DNA from: CAYVQZ01 sp964453435
GTDB taxonomy: Bacteria; Abyssobacteria; SURF-5
Assembly: GCA_964453435.1 (NCBI GenBank)
Contig: CAYVQZ010000013.1
Coordinates: 14,465-78,464, forward strand
Reading direction: 5' to 3'
Length of the DNA stretch: 64,000 nt
Positions 17,513 through 26,137 of the stretch are shown piece by piece. Every line of letters begins with the position of its first letter. Within the stretch, counting starts at the first letter, position 1. The notes beneath the pieces were generated by a model. It worked only from the letters and a program-made list of their open reading frames with translations, made no database searches and was not told the origin of the DNA. The position numbers and the translations under genes were made by a program.

Positions 17513-18607
17513 ATGAGTGATGAATTGTATGAGCGATTGGCAGAACTTTTCGACCGGATAGGATACGGCAGCCGGAAAAGCCCGGAGCTGAGGGCGTTGT
17601 TGAAATCACTGTTTACCGAGGAGGAAGCGCGCATTGCACTCAATCTGTCGCCCTTGGCGCCCGAACCGCCGTCAGCCGTGGCCGAACGAATCGGGGAAGA
17701 TTCCGAGCGGATGGCGCCTTTGCTCGACCGGATGGCGGACAAGGGGCTCATATATTGCAGCGACAGGCAAGGAGAAAAACGATACAAGACCATTCAGCTT
17801 GTTCCGGGAATCTTCGAACTGCAGTTCATGAAGGGAGAAACGACCGAACGCGCCAAGAAACTGGCCCGCCTGTTCGACGAGTATTTCGATGCCGCTTTGC
17901 CGAAGAAAGACGAGCAGAGCGCGTCGGTTTTCGAAGCGGCTATCCATTTCGCCCGCGTGGTGCCCGTTGAGAAAACGGTTTGCTCTGATGTTGATGTTTT
18001 CCCTTTTGAGAAAGCGAGCAAATACATAGACGAAGCGGATATCATCACCGTCTCTGTTTGCTATTGCCGGCACGAGCGCAGGCTCCTCGAGCAGGGTTGC
18101 AGATTTCCCGACGACGTTTGCCTTCAATTCGGGCCTTTCGCCAAATTTGTTCAGGAGCGAGGGTTCGGACGTGAAATAAGCCGGGAGGAAGCGCACCAGA
18201 TTCTGAAGAAGAGCGCGGATGCCGGGCTAATTCATACCTCCAGCAATACGCAAGAGCGTATCGATTTCATTTGCAACTGCTGCACCTGTTGTTGCGGCGT
18301 TCTGCGCGGGGTCAGCCAGTTCAACGCACCGGTGAGAACGGTCTCGAGCAACTACGAAGCGATGGTGAACGAGGACGAATGCACCGGCTGTGGAGAATGT
18401 GTCGAGCGCTGCCAGATGAAAGCGATTACACTGCGGAAAGAAACCGTCGAGATCGACCTGAGACGCTGTATCGGCTGCGGTGTGTGCGTTCACCACTGCC
18501 CTGCAGGGGCGCTGTCGCTTCGTTCACGCTCCGATTTCGTCGAGCCACCCCGCACATTTCGGGAGCTTGTCCAACGACAGGTCGAATCGAGATTGAAGGC
18601 GGAGTGA
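17513..18607 (+). CDS. Winged-helix polyferredoxin protein, copy 1
   Basis: A 364-residue soluble iron-sulfur protein. The N-terminal ~95 residues look like a winged-helix domain. A central cysteine-rich region has SVCYCRHERRLLEQGC and the dense cluster CNCCTCCCG. At the C-terminus are two [4Fe-4S] ferredoxin motifs, CTGCGECVERC and CIGCGVCVHHC. It probably acts in electron transfer or in sensing. A paralogue with the same plan is at 59544-60617. The ATG at 17513 has GGGAG upstream. An in-frame ATG at 17471 is less likely. It follows the Pmp3 gene closely. Confidence 0.85.
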   Translation: MSDELYERLAELFDRIGYGSRKSPELRALLKSLFTEEEARIALNLSPLAPEPPSAVAERIGEDSERMAPLLDRMADKGLIYCSDRQGEKRYKTIQLVPGIFELQFMKGETTERAKKLARLFDEYFDAALPKKDEQSASVFEAAIHFARVVPVEKTVCSDVDVFPFEKASKYIDEADIITVSVCYCRHERRLLEQGCRFPDDVCLQFGPFAKFVQERGFGREISREEAHQILKKSADAGLIHTSSNTQERIDFICNCCTCCCGVLRGVSQFNAPVRTVSSNYEAMVNEDECTGCGECVERCQMKAITLRKETVEIDLRRCIGCGVCVHHCPAGALSLRSRSDFVEPPRTFRELVQRQVESRLKAE

Positions 18608-18651
18608 CCTCGCGGGGCTGGTTTTCCTGAGTCCGGCGCCGGAGAGGGGGG

Positions 18652-18697
18652 AAAAAACACCCGCCGGCCGCCTGCTTCAAAGCAAAGCGCCGACGGG
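18652..18697 (-). terminator. Rho-independent terminator of tRNA-Val
   Basis: On the minus strand a long, GC-rich, imperfect hairpin (18660-18697, CCCGTCGGC pairing with GCCGGCGGG, inner stem TGCTT/AAGCA) is followed by TGTTTTTT. It begins 16 nt past the tRNA 3' end. Confidence 0.8.
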
Positions 18698-18712
18698 CAT
18701 AACCACCGAGTG

Positions 18713-18785
18713 TGGGCGCTACTGGACTCGAACCAGTGGCCTCTGCGATGTGAACGCAGCGCTCCACCAACTGAGCTAAGCGCCC
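18713..18785 (-). tRNA. tRNA-Val (anticodon CAC)
   Basis: A complete 73-nt cloverleaf: acceptor GGGCGCT/AGCGCCC, D stem GCTC/GAGC, anticodon stem CTGCG/CGCAG with loop TTCACAT, T arm ACTGG-TTCGAGT-CCAGT and discriminator A. The anticodon CAC is at 18750-18752 and decodes GTG. CCA is not encoded. It has its own promoter and terminator, so it is a monocistronic unit. Confidence 0.97.
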
Positions 18786-18801
18786 CACCTCCACTGAACT
18801 T

Positions 18802-18830
18802 AGTATAGGCGGGCAATGGTTTTTTGTCAA
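18802..18830 (-). promoter_or_regulatory. Sigma70 promoter of tRNA-Val
   Basis: TTGACA (18825-18830), 17-bp spacer, TATACT (18802-18807), ending 17 bp before the tRNA 5' end. The predicted leader is about 10 nt. Confidence 0.87.
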
Positions 18831-18853
18831 CCGCCTGCTTTTTGTCCGGTTGC

Positions 18854-19807
18854 CTATTGCAGCGACTTGAGTTTTGACTTTGCCTGGTCGGCCTCGCTTG
18901 AGAGCGGATAGGCGTCGACTACCTGCTGGAATATATCCCTTGCTTCCTGGTCGCGGCCAAGCTGCATAAGCGCGTACCCCGCCTTCAGCATCGCCCGCGG
19001 AACCTTGTTACCGGTGGGATATCTCGTTATCACCTGTTGAAAAGCCTTCGCAGCCTCCTCATAGCGGCCCTCCGCATAGTAGCACTCTCCGATCCAGTAC
19101 TGGGCGTTGTCGGCAAGGTCGGTATCCGGGAACCGCCTGAGGTACTCCCCGAACCCGCTCCTGGCCAGAGAATAGCTCTGACGCACATAGTCTTCATACG
19201 CCTGGTCGTAAAGTTTCGTGTAATCAATCGGCTCCGCTGGTCCGGGCATCGGTGGAACCGCGCTTGGAGCGGGCGCAACGGCGGGAGGAGACATCAAAGG
19301 CGGTGTGGTCGGCTCGACGGGCGGCGCAGGCTGCTCCGGACCCTCAAATGGCGGCACGCCCGAAGCCGCAGACGGCTGAGCCGGTGGCACAGATGCCGGT
19401 GGAGTCGGGTCGGGAGACCGCACGGAGACTCCGCTCCCTTTGCTCGCAGCCCTTATGGCTTCCATCTGGTTGACAAGATTCAGCTTGAGATTCGTCATCT
19501 CCTGTCTCAGAGCCCTCAACTCATACCTGTTTTCCTCGAGCCGGCTCTCGGCGCGTTGTTGGCCCTCCTGCACCTCCAACAGCATTTCGCGTTGCGCCGC
19601 TTGATTTCTCAGAACGTCGCCGTACTCAGAAGGAAGAGGAGTGCCAAGCTGTTTTTTTATGTCATCGACGTCTCGCTTGATTCGCACGAGGTCCGAGCGG
19701 ATATACGCCAAATCACTTGATGAGGTGGTTTGGCAACCCGCCTGTCCCATCGAAAGATAGGAGGCCAGGCAAATCAAGAAAAGCCAAGCTTTGGATAGTC
19801 GTCTCAT
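18854..19807 (-). CDS. cpoB: Tol-Pal cell division coordinator CpoB/YbgF
   Basis: A 317-residue periplasmic protein that links the Tol-Pal system to peptidoglycan synthesis at the septum. A signal peptide ends at the lipobox-like GQAGC (Cys about 25), so it may be a lipoprotein, unlike the soluble E. coli form. An N-terminal coiled coil (about 30-120) is followed by a Pro-rich linker (about 130-195). Three C-terminal TPR-like repeats include YDQAYEDYVRQSYSLA and RYEEAAKAFQQVITRYP. Its place after pal is the usual position of ybgF. Confidence 0.93.
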   Translation of the reverse strand: MRRLSKAWLFLICLASYLSMGQAGCQTTSSSDLAYIRSDLVRIKRDVDDIKKQLGTPLPSEYGDVLRNQAAQREMLLEVQEGQQRAESRLEENRYELRALRQEMTNLKLNLVNQMEAIRAASKGSGVSVRSPDPTPPASVPPAQPSAASGVPPFEGPEQPAPPVEPTTPPLMSPPAVAPAPSAVPPMPGPAEPIDYTKLYDQAYEDYVRQSYSLARSGFGEYLRRFPDTDLADNAQYWIGECYYAEGRYEEAAKAFQQVITRYPTGNKVPRAMLKAGYALMQLGRDQEARDIFQQVVDAYPLSSEADQAKSKLKSLQ

Positions 19808-20002
19808 GTCATATACTCACCTGTTCCCTTTCTCCCCATGACCGACCGTTCTTTTTCAGAGGCATGCAGGCTCCGCAAAGGAACAACCCCCACCTCCGGA
19901 AAAAACCCCCTCGGCCATTTCCGGAACGCCCCTCGGACAGTCTCGAACCTTCCCGTGTTCCGGGCCTTGCCGCGGTAATCCCTCGCTCAAACAGGGCTTT
20001 GC

Positions 20003-20596
20003 TCAGAAAGAAATCTTGAATTCGGCGCGCCTGTTAAACTTCCAGGCCCATTCTCCGTGCCCCTCGACCGCCGGCCGTTCCTCGCCGTAGCTGATCGTGA
20101 AAATGCGGTCGGGGTCCACGCCGAGGCTGATCAGGTATCGTCTCGCTGCCAGCGCGCGTCTTTCTCCCAGAGCCAGGTTGTACTCGTTGGTGCCGCGCTC
20201 GTCGCAGTGTCCCTCGACCTGCACGTTGACCTTGGCGTTCCGCTTCAACCAAGTGGCCGCCCTTTCCAGTTTCAACTTTGCCTCGGGTTTCAGCACCGAG
20301 CTATCGTAATCGAAATAGACGGGCTGAAGCTCCTGACTTGCTTCGGCAAAGATCATTTTTCGGGCTTCTTCGGTTTGCCGTATAGGCAGGTCGCCCTCCT
20401 CAAACTCTCCTGCAGTGCCCTCGCCAAGTCTTCCTGCCTGAGGAGCTCGTTCGGCAGGTGAAGGCGCGACTTCCGCCATCTCGGTTTCAGGTTCGAACCG
20501 GGGACTCACCGTTTTTGATTTTCTGGCGCATCCGGGAATGACCAGAACAGAGAAGAAAACCGCACAGATTACAAATCCGGCAATTTTACGGACCAT
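20003..20596 (-). CDS. pal: Peptidoglycan-associated lipoprotein Pal
   Basis: A 197-residue outer-membrane lipoprotein that ties the outer membrane to peptidoglycan within the Tol-Pal system. The signal peptide ends in lipobox VIPGC. The OmpA-like domain has the Pal signature YFDYDSSVLKPEA and the peptidoglycan-binding GHCDERGTNEYNLALGERRA. The ATG at 20596 has the strong GAGGAGGGA ribosome binding site. An in-frame ATG 43 codons upstream would put non-signal sequence before the signal peptide and is unlikely. Confidence 0.97.
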   Translation of the reverse strand: MVRKIAGFVICAVFFSVLVIPGCARKSKTVSPRFEPETEMAEVAPSPAERAPQAGRLGEGTAGEFEEGDLPIRQTEEARKMIFAEASQELQPVYFDYDSSVLKPEAKLKLERAATWLKRNAKVNVQVEGHCDERGTNEYNLALGERRALAARRYLISLGVDPDRIFTISYGEERPAVEGHGEWAWKFNRRAEFKISF

Positions 20597-20783
20597 CTTT
20601 CCCTCCTCATTACTCCTTTCGGAGATATTTTGAATTGGTTCTCGGGCCTTGTCACTACGTACTCTGGAACAAAGAACACATCCGGCCAAACACTCTATCA
20701 TGTTGGGGGCAAACTCACCTTTCACCGGACCGATTGAAGCTTTTCGCCGACTCTTTTCGGGCGCGCCTGTCGATCACCCCGTT

Positions 20784-22091
20784 TCAGGGCGACCATGCAG
20801 GCGCCATATTATCACCTCCCCCGAACGTAACTTGGCGTCTCCCCGTGCCATTCTCCCTCATCAGGTAAATGTTCATATTTCCTCCCCGCTTGGAGGCATA
20901 CGCAAGGTATTTTCCGTCCGGTGACCATGAGGGGTCCTCGTTGCCTCCGTCATAGGTCAAACGGCGCAATTCGGAGCCGGTCGGGCTGATGGTGTAAATG
21001 TCCGCGGAGCCACCGGCCATACCGACGTAAGCGATCTTGTCTCCCAGCGGCGACCAGGCGGGCGAAGTGTTGTAGTAGCCCGAGTAGGTGAGCCTGCGCA
21101 GGTTTATCCCTTCACGGTCGGTTATATAGATTTGCGGCGCGCCGGACCGGTCAGAAACAAATGCAAATTCCCTGCCGTTCGGCGACCAGGAGGGAGAAGT
21201 ATCGATGCGCGAGTTTTTGGTCAATCTGGAGAATTCGCCAGTGCGCAAGTCAAGTATGTATATTTCCGGGTTACCATCCTTGCTCAGTGTCAATGCAACA
21301 TGCTTGCCGTCCGGTGAGAAAGCAGGAGTCGTGTTGAGGCCGATAAATCCCGAAATACGAGTGTACGACCGCTTTTTCAAGTCGATCATATAGACGTCAG
21401 GATTGTAATCCTTGTACGAAGTGAACACAATTCTGTTACCGTCGGGCGACCAGGCGGGTGACAGAGCGATGGACTTGTCATGGGTAAGTTGGTACGAATT
21501 GTGGCCATCATAATCCATAAGATGGATTTCCTTGACGTCGCCGACTTTTTTCACGTATGCGAGAGAGGTGTGCGCCACGCCACGTTTGCCGGTGTAGCGG
21601 TACACAATCTCATCGGCAAACGCGTGGGCGACCATTCGAACTTCGCTCGGAAGCGCTTTATAGTATCGACCAACAATGCGGCTTTGCGATTCCACATCAT
21701 ACAGAGCGCAATCATATCTCACCTGGGAGCCGGCTACCTGATACTGGCTTTGCACAACCGATTGCACTCCGAGGGGAGTCCATGCCTTCAGCGGCGGGAA
21801 CGGAGAAGGGGAGGCGGGTGCGCCGGTATGTGGAGGCGGAGTCGTGAACACTTCAAAGAGCCCGGTAAAATCGAGGTCGTCCCTTATCACACGCGCGAAA
21901 TCATTTGCCAGGGACACGTGCGCGGACGGAGATGAAGATTCTTCCGCAACGGGTGGCGGAACGCCTATTTTTATTTTCGTCATTCCCGGCTCGTAAATGT
22001 TAATGATGATATCGCCCTGGCCGAAGAGGGCGCTCGTGCACGCGAACACAACAGCTACCGAGCAGACTGCAGCCAGACACCGCCGAATCAT
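20784..22091 (-). CDS. tolB: Tol-Pal translocation protein TolB
   Basis: A 435-residue periplasmic six-bladed beta-propeller that couples TolA to Pal during outer-membrane constriction. It has a signal peptide (about 1-24, cleaved near ALFGQG), an N-terminal alpha/beta domain to about 160 and repeated PAWSPDGNRIVF/PSWSPNGREFAF WD-like propeller blades to the end. Its ATG overlaps the end of the TolA-like gene by 4 nt, which implies translational coupling. Length and context are canonical. Confidence 0.97.
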   Translation of the reverse strand: MIRRCLAAVCSVAVVFACTSALFGQGDIIINIYEPGMTKIKIGVPPPVAEESSSPSAHVSLANDFARVIRDDLDFTGLFEVFTTPPPHTGAPASPSPFPPLKAWTPLGVQSVVQSQYQVAGSQVRYDCALYDVESQSRIVGRYYKALPSEVRMVAHAFADEIVYRYTGKRGVAHTSLAYVKKVGDVKEIHLMDYDGHNSYQLTHDKSIALSPAWSPDGNRIVFTSYKDYNPDVYMIDLKKRSYTRISGFIGLNTTPAFSPDGKHVALTLSKDGNPEIYILDLRTGEFSRLTKNSRIDTSPSWSPNGREFAFVSDRSGAPQIYITDREGINLRRLTYSGYYNTSPAWSPLGDKIAYVGMAGGSADIYTISPTGSELRRLTYDGGNEDPSWSPDGKYLAYASKRGGNMNIYLMRENGTGRRQVTFGGGDNMAPAWSP

Positions 22092-22969
22092 GTTCTCTCT
22101 CCGTATTCAAAGCCAAACCGCACGCCCAGCCTTTCCTCCCGATAACTCTCGGGCAGCGGAGGGAACGGCGCCGCTCTTATGACTGCGCGCAAACCGGACT
22201 GATCGAGCAGGAATATGCCGGATGGCTCGAGGACAAGGGGGTCAGAGGCGAAACTTCCGTCGTGTTTAATCTCGAAACGAATCACCACCCGCGCATGTGT
22301 GCCCGGAGGCAGAACATGCCTCGGCTCGATCCAATTTTGCCACACTTGCCGCCTGATGATTTCAATATACCATTTCAGATCGGGACTGATAAAGTCGGTA
22401 TCCAGTTTTACGGTGCTCGACGCTACAGGTTCCGGTTCTGTCGCTTCTGCCACCTTAACCGGTTCGGGCTCGGGCGCCGGTGGAGGCGGCGGTTCTTTTT
22501 TCTCCGGCGGTTCCGGTTCGGCCTGTACCTCGGGGGACTTCTCTTTCGGCTCAGAGGGTTTAACGACCTTCGGCGCTTCAACTTTTTTTTCCGGTTCCGG
22601 CGCCTTCGGCTTTTCGACCGGCTTCGGCTCGGGCTTGGGTTCCGGCTTCGGCTCGGGCTTGGGTTCCGGCTTCGGCTCGGGCTTGGGCTTGGGAACTTCA
22701 GCTTTCTTCGGTGGCGCCTCCGCGACTTTTTTAACGGGAGCGGGCTTGGGACGCTCGAGTTCGACATAATCGACTCGATAGACAACGGCAGGAATATTTC
22801 GGAATTGGACGTTAAGCATTCGCACAACCATGACCGAGAGCGCCAAGCATAAATGAATGATGGCCGAATACATGAGCATCCGGCGCAATTGCGGGGTGGG
22901 CCAAAGCCCCACCATCAACAAATACGGGTCTATCCGACCCGCCATTCTCCGAACCATAAAATGCCGCAT
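22088..22969 (-). CDS. TolA-position, TonB-like energy transducer
   Basis: About 293 residues: a short cytoplasmic N-terminus, one transmembrane helix (MYSAIIHLCLALSVMVV), a long periplasmic Pro/Glu/Lys linker with PEPKPEPK repeats, and a C-terminal TonB/TolA globular domain (WQNWIEPRHVLPPGTHARV onward). Position directly before tolB, with a 4-nt overlap, argues for a TolA role. The linker and C-terminus look TonB-like. The frame reaches a GTG at 22993, but that codon lies at the -10 box of the promoter, so translation must start downstream. ATG at 22969 is the first option, with 22957 and 22945 possible. tolQ and tolR are not adjacent. Confidence 0.88.
   Translation of the reverse strand: MRHFMVRRMAGRIDPYLLMVGLWPTPQLRRMLMYSAIIHLCLALSVMVVRMLNVQFRNIPAVVYRVDYVELERPKPAPVKKVAEAPPKKAEVPKPKPEPKPEPKPEPKPEPKPEPKPVEKPKAPEPEKKVEAPKVVKPSEPKEKSPEVQAEPEPPEKKEPPPPPAPEPEPVKVAEATEPEPVASSTVKLDTDFISPDLKWYIEIIRRQVWQNWIEPRHVLPPGTHARVVIRFEIKHDGSFASDPLVLEPSGIFLLDQSGLRAVIRAAPFPPLPESYREERLGVRFGFEYGERT
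22620..22689. repeat. 24-bp tandem repeat (about 2.9 copies) in the TolA-like linker
   Basis: Near-identical 24-bp units at 22620-22643, 22644-22667 and 22668-22689 encode PEPKPEPK. Copy number here is likely to vary by replication slippage, changing the length of the periplasmic linker without shifting the frame. Confidence 0.85.
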
Positions 22970-22984
22970 ACCACACCGCTGTAA

Positions 22985-23012
22985 ATTATACACTAATTTT
23001 TGCAGAATTCAA
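22985..23012 (-). promoter_or_regulatory. Promoter of the tol-pal cluster
   Basis: TTGAAT (23007-23012), 16-bp spacer, TATAAT (22985-22990) on the minus strand. The predicted start near 22978 gives a very short leader before the ATG at 22969. From 23013 to 23308 I see no gene. A 93-codon frame there lacks support. Confidence 0.72.
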
Positions 23013-23308
23013 GGTCACATCCAGTTTCATACCCCTAGATATTGTTGCCCCTTTTTCGCTGTACCTCCTATATTGCCCTTCTTCCATAACCAAACAAATA
23101 GGCATAAATTTCGTGGAAATTTGGTTATTTTTTGGCATTCTGTTCCGGCTTCCGCCGTCGTTCCGGTCTGAGGCGAGGACGAGACCGCGCTGTTGAGAGC
23201 ACATTGAGCATCACCAACGCATGATGCCGCATATTTCTCAAAGCTGATGACGGGTCATCCATTTTCCAACCAGTTGGGTGATCAAAAAAGATGGTGTCGG
23301 CCTCAAGC

Positions 23309-24913
23309 CTAAGAAAGGTCGGCGGCGCCGGTTTCGCCGCGAAATCGCCTTGCGGCGTGTTTGGAAAATACCTTGACGGCGGCAGGTCCATCGAGCGGGC
23401 AAACATGCTCGCAGATACCGCACCCTATACATTCTTCTTCGATCACTATCGGCCGTCGAATGGTCCGGGGACCCTCGACGGTATTGACTATGACGTCGGA
23501 AAACTGTATTGCCTTTGTAGGTGTGGGACAGTGCTCTTCGCAGACAGCGCAGTTGTATTCTTTTGACCACTCATTTTTTTCATTCCATTTATTTTGGGCA
23601 ACCCATGGAATGCAACGGTTCTTATCGAAATGAGCCGTTCCCATCTTCGCCTTATGTTTTTCCTCGAGAGTAAGTTCCGGTATAGCGCCGGTCGGACAAA
23701 CCTGTCCGCAAAGGGTACAGTTATACTCGCAGTAACCGGCACGCGGAACGAGTTTCGGTGTCCACAGCCCTTCGACTCCGCTCTCCATGAGCGTTGGATG
23801 GAGAGCGTTCTTGAGGCAAACTTTCATACATTCGCCGCATCGCACACACTCGGCAAGAAATGACATTTCGGAGTCCACGCCCGGTGGCCGTATCGCGAGA
23901 GGATACAGAGAATGCCGTGGAAAATTCAGTCGGAGAATCGGAAGCGCGGCCGCTCCCGCAGCCGCGGTGGTAAGGAAAGCGCGCCGTCCGAGCACGCCGG
24001 CCGACACGCTCTGCGCGCTATCGGGCTTGAAAGAAAACGTTATGGCGCTCTCGGGACAAATGTCCTCGCACGTGAAACAATATATGCATTCCCCTCGCAG
24101 GGTATTGCTTCCCTCGCTGCAAATTGCGTCGGTCATGCACGAGCGTTGGCACTTCAGGCAGTGAGTGCATTTGTCACTCACCTTTCTTGTGAGCAACGGA
24201 TACCGTCCGATCAGTGCAAGGAGTCCGCCCAACGGACAAAGGCTCCTGCACCAGAACCGCCGATTGTACGCGCCCAGCGCGACTATAGCAACGAAAATGA
24301 GTGCGAAAAGGAAGTGTGATGAGAAGATAAGTTGCTGAAAGGAGAGGACGTGTTGTTTCAGAAAATCCTCAACCGGATATAAGAGAGGGCCAAGTCCCGG
24401 AATCATGAACAGGACGTCCAACAGCCGCTCGCTGAGGAAGTTGGAGTACGGCAGCAGAACAAGGGCATAGGAGCGTGTGACAAGGCTCATTGGGTCGAAC
24501 CATCCCGCCATTTGCAGGCCAAAGGCCGACCCTGCCACGAGCAGAACGAGCAAACCGAACTTCCATCGGCGATGCCTTGGTTTCTCATCAGCGATCGCAT
24601 TTTTCTTCTTCGCAAAAAACTTATCAGTGATGTCGAGCGTAGTTCCCATGGGGCAAACCCATCCGCAAAAGGCGCGGCCCAAAACCACAGTCGCCGCTGC
24701 AATAATCATGGCGGGCCAGAAAACCGTGAGCATCGCACGGGTCGCGAACGAGGTGGTAACGGCAAGCAGCGGACTTAATCGAGGGAACATATCGACCGGA
24801 TACGCCTCGTTCAGCGGATACGATGCTCTCGTCAACAAAAAGATGAAGAAGACAAGAAATGTGATTTGGGAAACGCGTCTGAGATTTCTCATGGGGAAAA
24901 GGTTTCTCGGCAA
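23309..24913 (-). CDS. NapH-NapG-like fusion: membrane polyferredoxin with internal Tat-like motif
   Basis: A 534-residue protein with two halves. Residues 1-300 resemble NapH/CcoG: about five transmembrane helices, CGWVCPMG (83-90), CRSLCPLGG (222-230) and ferredoxin motifs CTHCLKCQRSC and CIYCFTCEDIC. At 309-328 is GRRAFLTTAAAGAAALPIL, a twin-arginine-like motif. It is followed by a NapG/MauM-like half with four more cysteine clusters (CVRCGECMKVC, CTLCGQVC, CAVCEEHC, CIGCGICEHVC). It should pass electrons between the quinone pool and a periplasmic partner. The TTG start abuts the DUF362 stop. ATG at 24892 is an alternative. Confidence 0.88.
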   Translation of the reverse strand: MPRNLFPMRNLRRVSQITFLVFFIFLLTRASYPLNEAYPVDMFPRLSPLLAVTTSFATRAMLTVFWPAMIIAAATVVLGRAFCGWVCPMGTTLDITDKFFAKKKNAIADEKPRHRRWKFGLLVLLVAGSAFGLQMAGWFDPMSLVTRSYALVLLPYSNFLSERLLDVLFMIPGLGPLLYPVEDFLKQHVLSFQQLIFSSHFLFALIFVAIVALGAYNRRFWCRSLCPLGGLLALIGRYPLLTRKVSDKCTHCLKCQRSCMTDAICSEGSNTLRGECIYCFTCEDICPESAITFSFKPDSAQSVSAGVLGRRAFLTTAAAGAAALPILRLNFPRHSLYPLAIRPPGVDSEMSFLAECVRCGECMKVCLKNALHPTLMESGVEGLWTPKLVPRAGYCEYNCTLCGQVCPTGAIPELTLEEKHKAKMGTAHFDKNRCIPWVAQNKWNEKNEWSKEYNCAVCEEHCPTPTKAIQFSDVIVNTVEGPRTIRRPIVIEEECIGCGICEHVCPLDGPAAVKVFSKHAARRFRGETGAADLS

Positions 24914-25855
24914 CTAGGCCAAGTCGATTTTTTGTCGCTTGATTTTGCTCAGGTCCATCTCGCCCAGTCCGAGTTCATGAGCTTTCGTTACAAAACCGAC
25001 CTCGTGGGGCTCGAGGTCGAAGATGGTTGCGGCGCAGGCGTCGGCGGCAACCGGGTCGACACAGGCAACGAGGAGCTGCTCCTCGCGCACATCGGCTGCC
25101 GTTCCGCTGTTGGGGCCATGGTCGGTCAGTATGCGAAACGCATCGATAATGGTTAAATCAACTGCGGTGACTGTCGCGAAATCAACGATTCGTTGATGTA
25201 TTTCGGGATGCCACTTGCCGCGTTCGCCTCCCGCAACACCCATCATATTTTTGAAGCCGAGCGTGAGACGGGAAATGCCATGGTGTTTAGCAATCGGTAT
25301 GTTAATGAGCACATCCGCATCTGCAGCGTCTTGATAGATTGGCCACTGCTTCATGGATTTCCCCTCGGGAACGGCTATCGGGCTGAACTTCCGCTCATTC
25401 ACGTAGCTCACCGATGCGCCCGCCTGCTCAGCGGCCTTTGCGATACCGCTGGAATCATAGGAGCGCCGGGCGTCGTTGCAGGTTCGATCAAAAACCTTCA
25501 CCTCGCTGGCTCCTGCTTTGAAGCATATCTCCACCAGAGCGGCGACTGCGAAGGGGTTGGTGGTCGCAGCCTGTTCCGGCTGTCGGTCCCAGGCGATGTT
25601 TGGCTTGACAACGACAATATCGTTCGGCTTAACCAGTTTGTCCATGCCTCCCAACGCTTCTATTGCAGCTTCCACCATTTTCTTCGGGTCTTCGCCGCGA
25701 ACGATAACGAGGTCTCTTGCCAGGTCGTGTTCCTTCGGTTTTTTAACGACTGTGGGCGTTCGCGTGTTGCAGGCGGGCGCCGTCCCGATGCACGCAGCCG
25801 CTCCGGCGATTCCGACAGCTTCGAGAAAACGACGACGGGTGAACCGTGAATCCAT
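24914..25855 (-). CDS. Tat-exported DUF362 protein
   Basis: A 313-residue protein of the DUF362 family, function unknown. It begins with a Tat signal (TRRRFLEAVGIAGAAA) and has a Cys-containing cleavage region (APACN), so it may be lipid-anchored. The DUF362 core shows VVKPNIAWDR, DRTCNDARRSYDSSGI and INIPIAKHHG. It lacks the ferredoxin cysteines that some family members carry. The stop directly precedes the start of the NapH-NapG fusion. Translational coupling suggests the two proteins work together in a periplasmic redox or metal process. Confidence 0.88.
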   Translation of the reverse strand: MDSRFTRRRFLEAVGIAGAAACIGTAPACNTRTPTVVKKPKEHDLARDLVIVRGEDPKKMVEAAIEALGGMDKLVKPNDIVVVKPNIAWDRQPEQAATTNPFAVAALVEICFKAGASEVKVFDRTCNDARRSYDSSGIAKAAEQAGASVSYVNERKFSPIAVPEGKSMKQWPIYQDAADADVLINIPIAKHHGISRLTLGFKNMMGVAGGERGKWHPEIHQRIVDFATVTAVDLTIIDAFRILTDHGPNSGTAADVREEQLLVACVDPVAADACAATIFDLEPHEVGFVTKAHELGLGEMDLSKIKRQKIDLA

Positions 25856-25912
25856 TGCAGCCCCTTCCGACCTTTTGGGTCAATTTTCAAATCATTTGTG
25901 AAACACGCTTTC

Positions 25913-25941
25913 ATTATACCATTATGCCGCAAACTTGTTAA
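25913..25941 (-). promoter_or_regulatory. Sigma70 promoter of the DUF362/NapHG unit
   Basis: TTAACA (25936-25941), 17-bp spacer, TATAAT (25913-25918) on the minus strand, reading into the DUF362 gene at 25855. Confidence 0.8.
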
Positions 25942-26137
25942 GGCGCCGGGCGGAACGGACAATAAGCGCGCAACACGGTGGGGCGGCATAAAAATCGCGA
26001 CAGAAAGTCATCGTCTTGCGAGATGGCAGCGCAAAGGTGGTATGCCGAATCTTTCGACGACGTCAGGAAAGGTGTGTGTGCGGATATCGAGGGCCATACA
26101 TTTTTTGGCTGTCGTGACACCCGGCTTTGTGTCAGCA

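Noticed and set aside
23125..23406. 93-codon minus frame after the NapH-NapG fusion
   Set aside because: Overlaps the end of that gene by about 100 nt in another frame, no ribosome binding site, basic low-information sequence.
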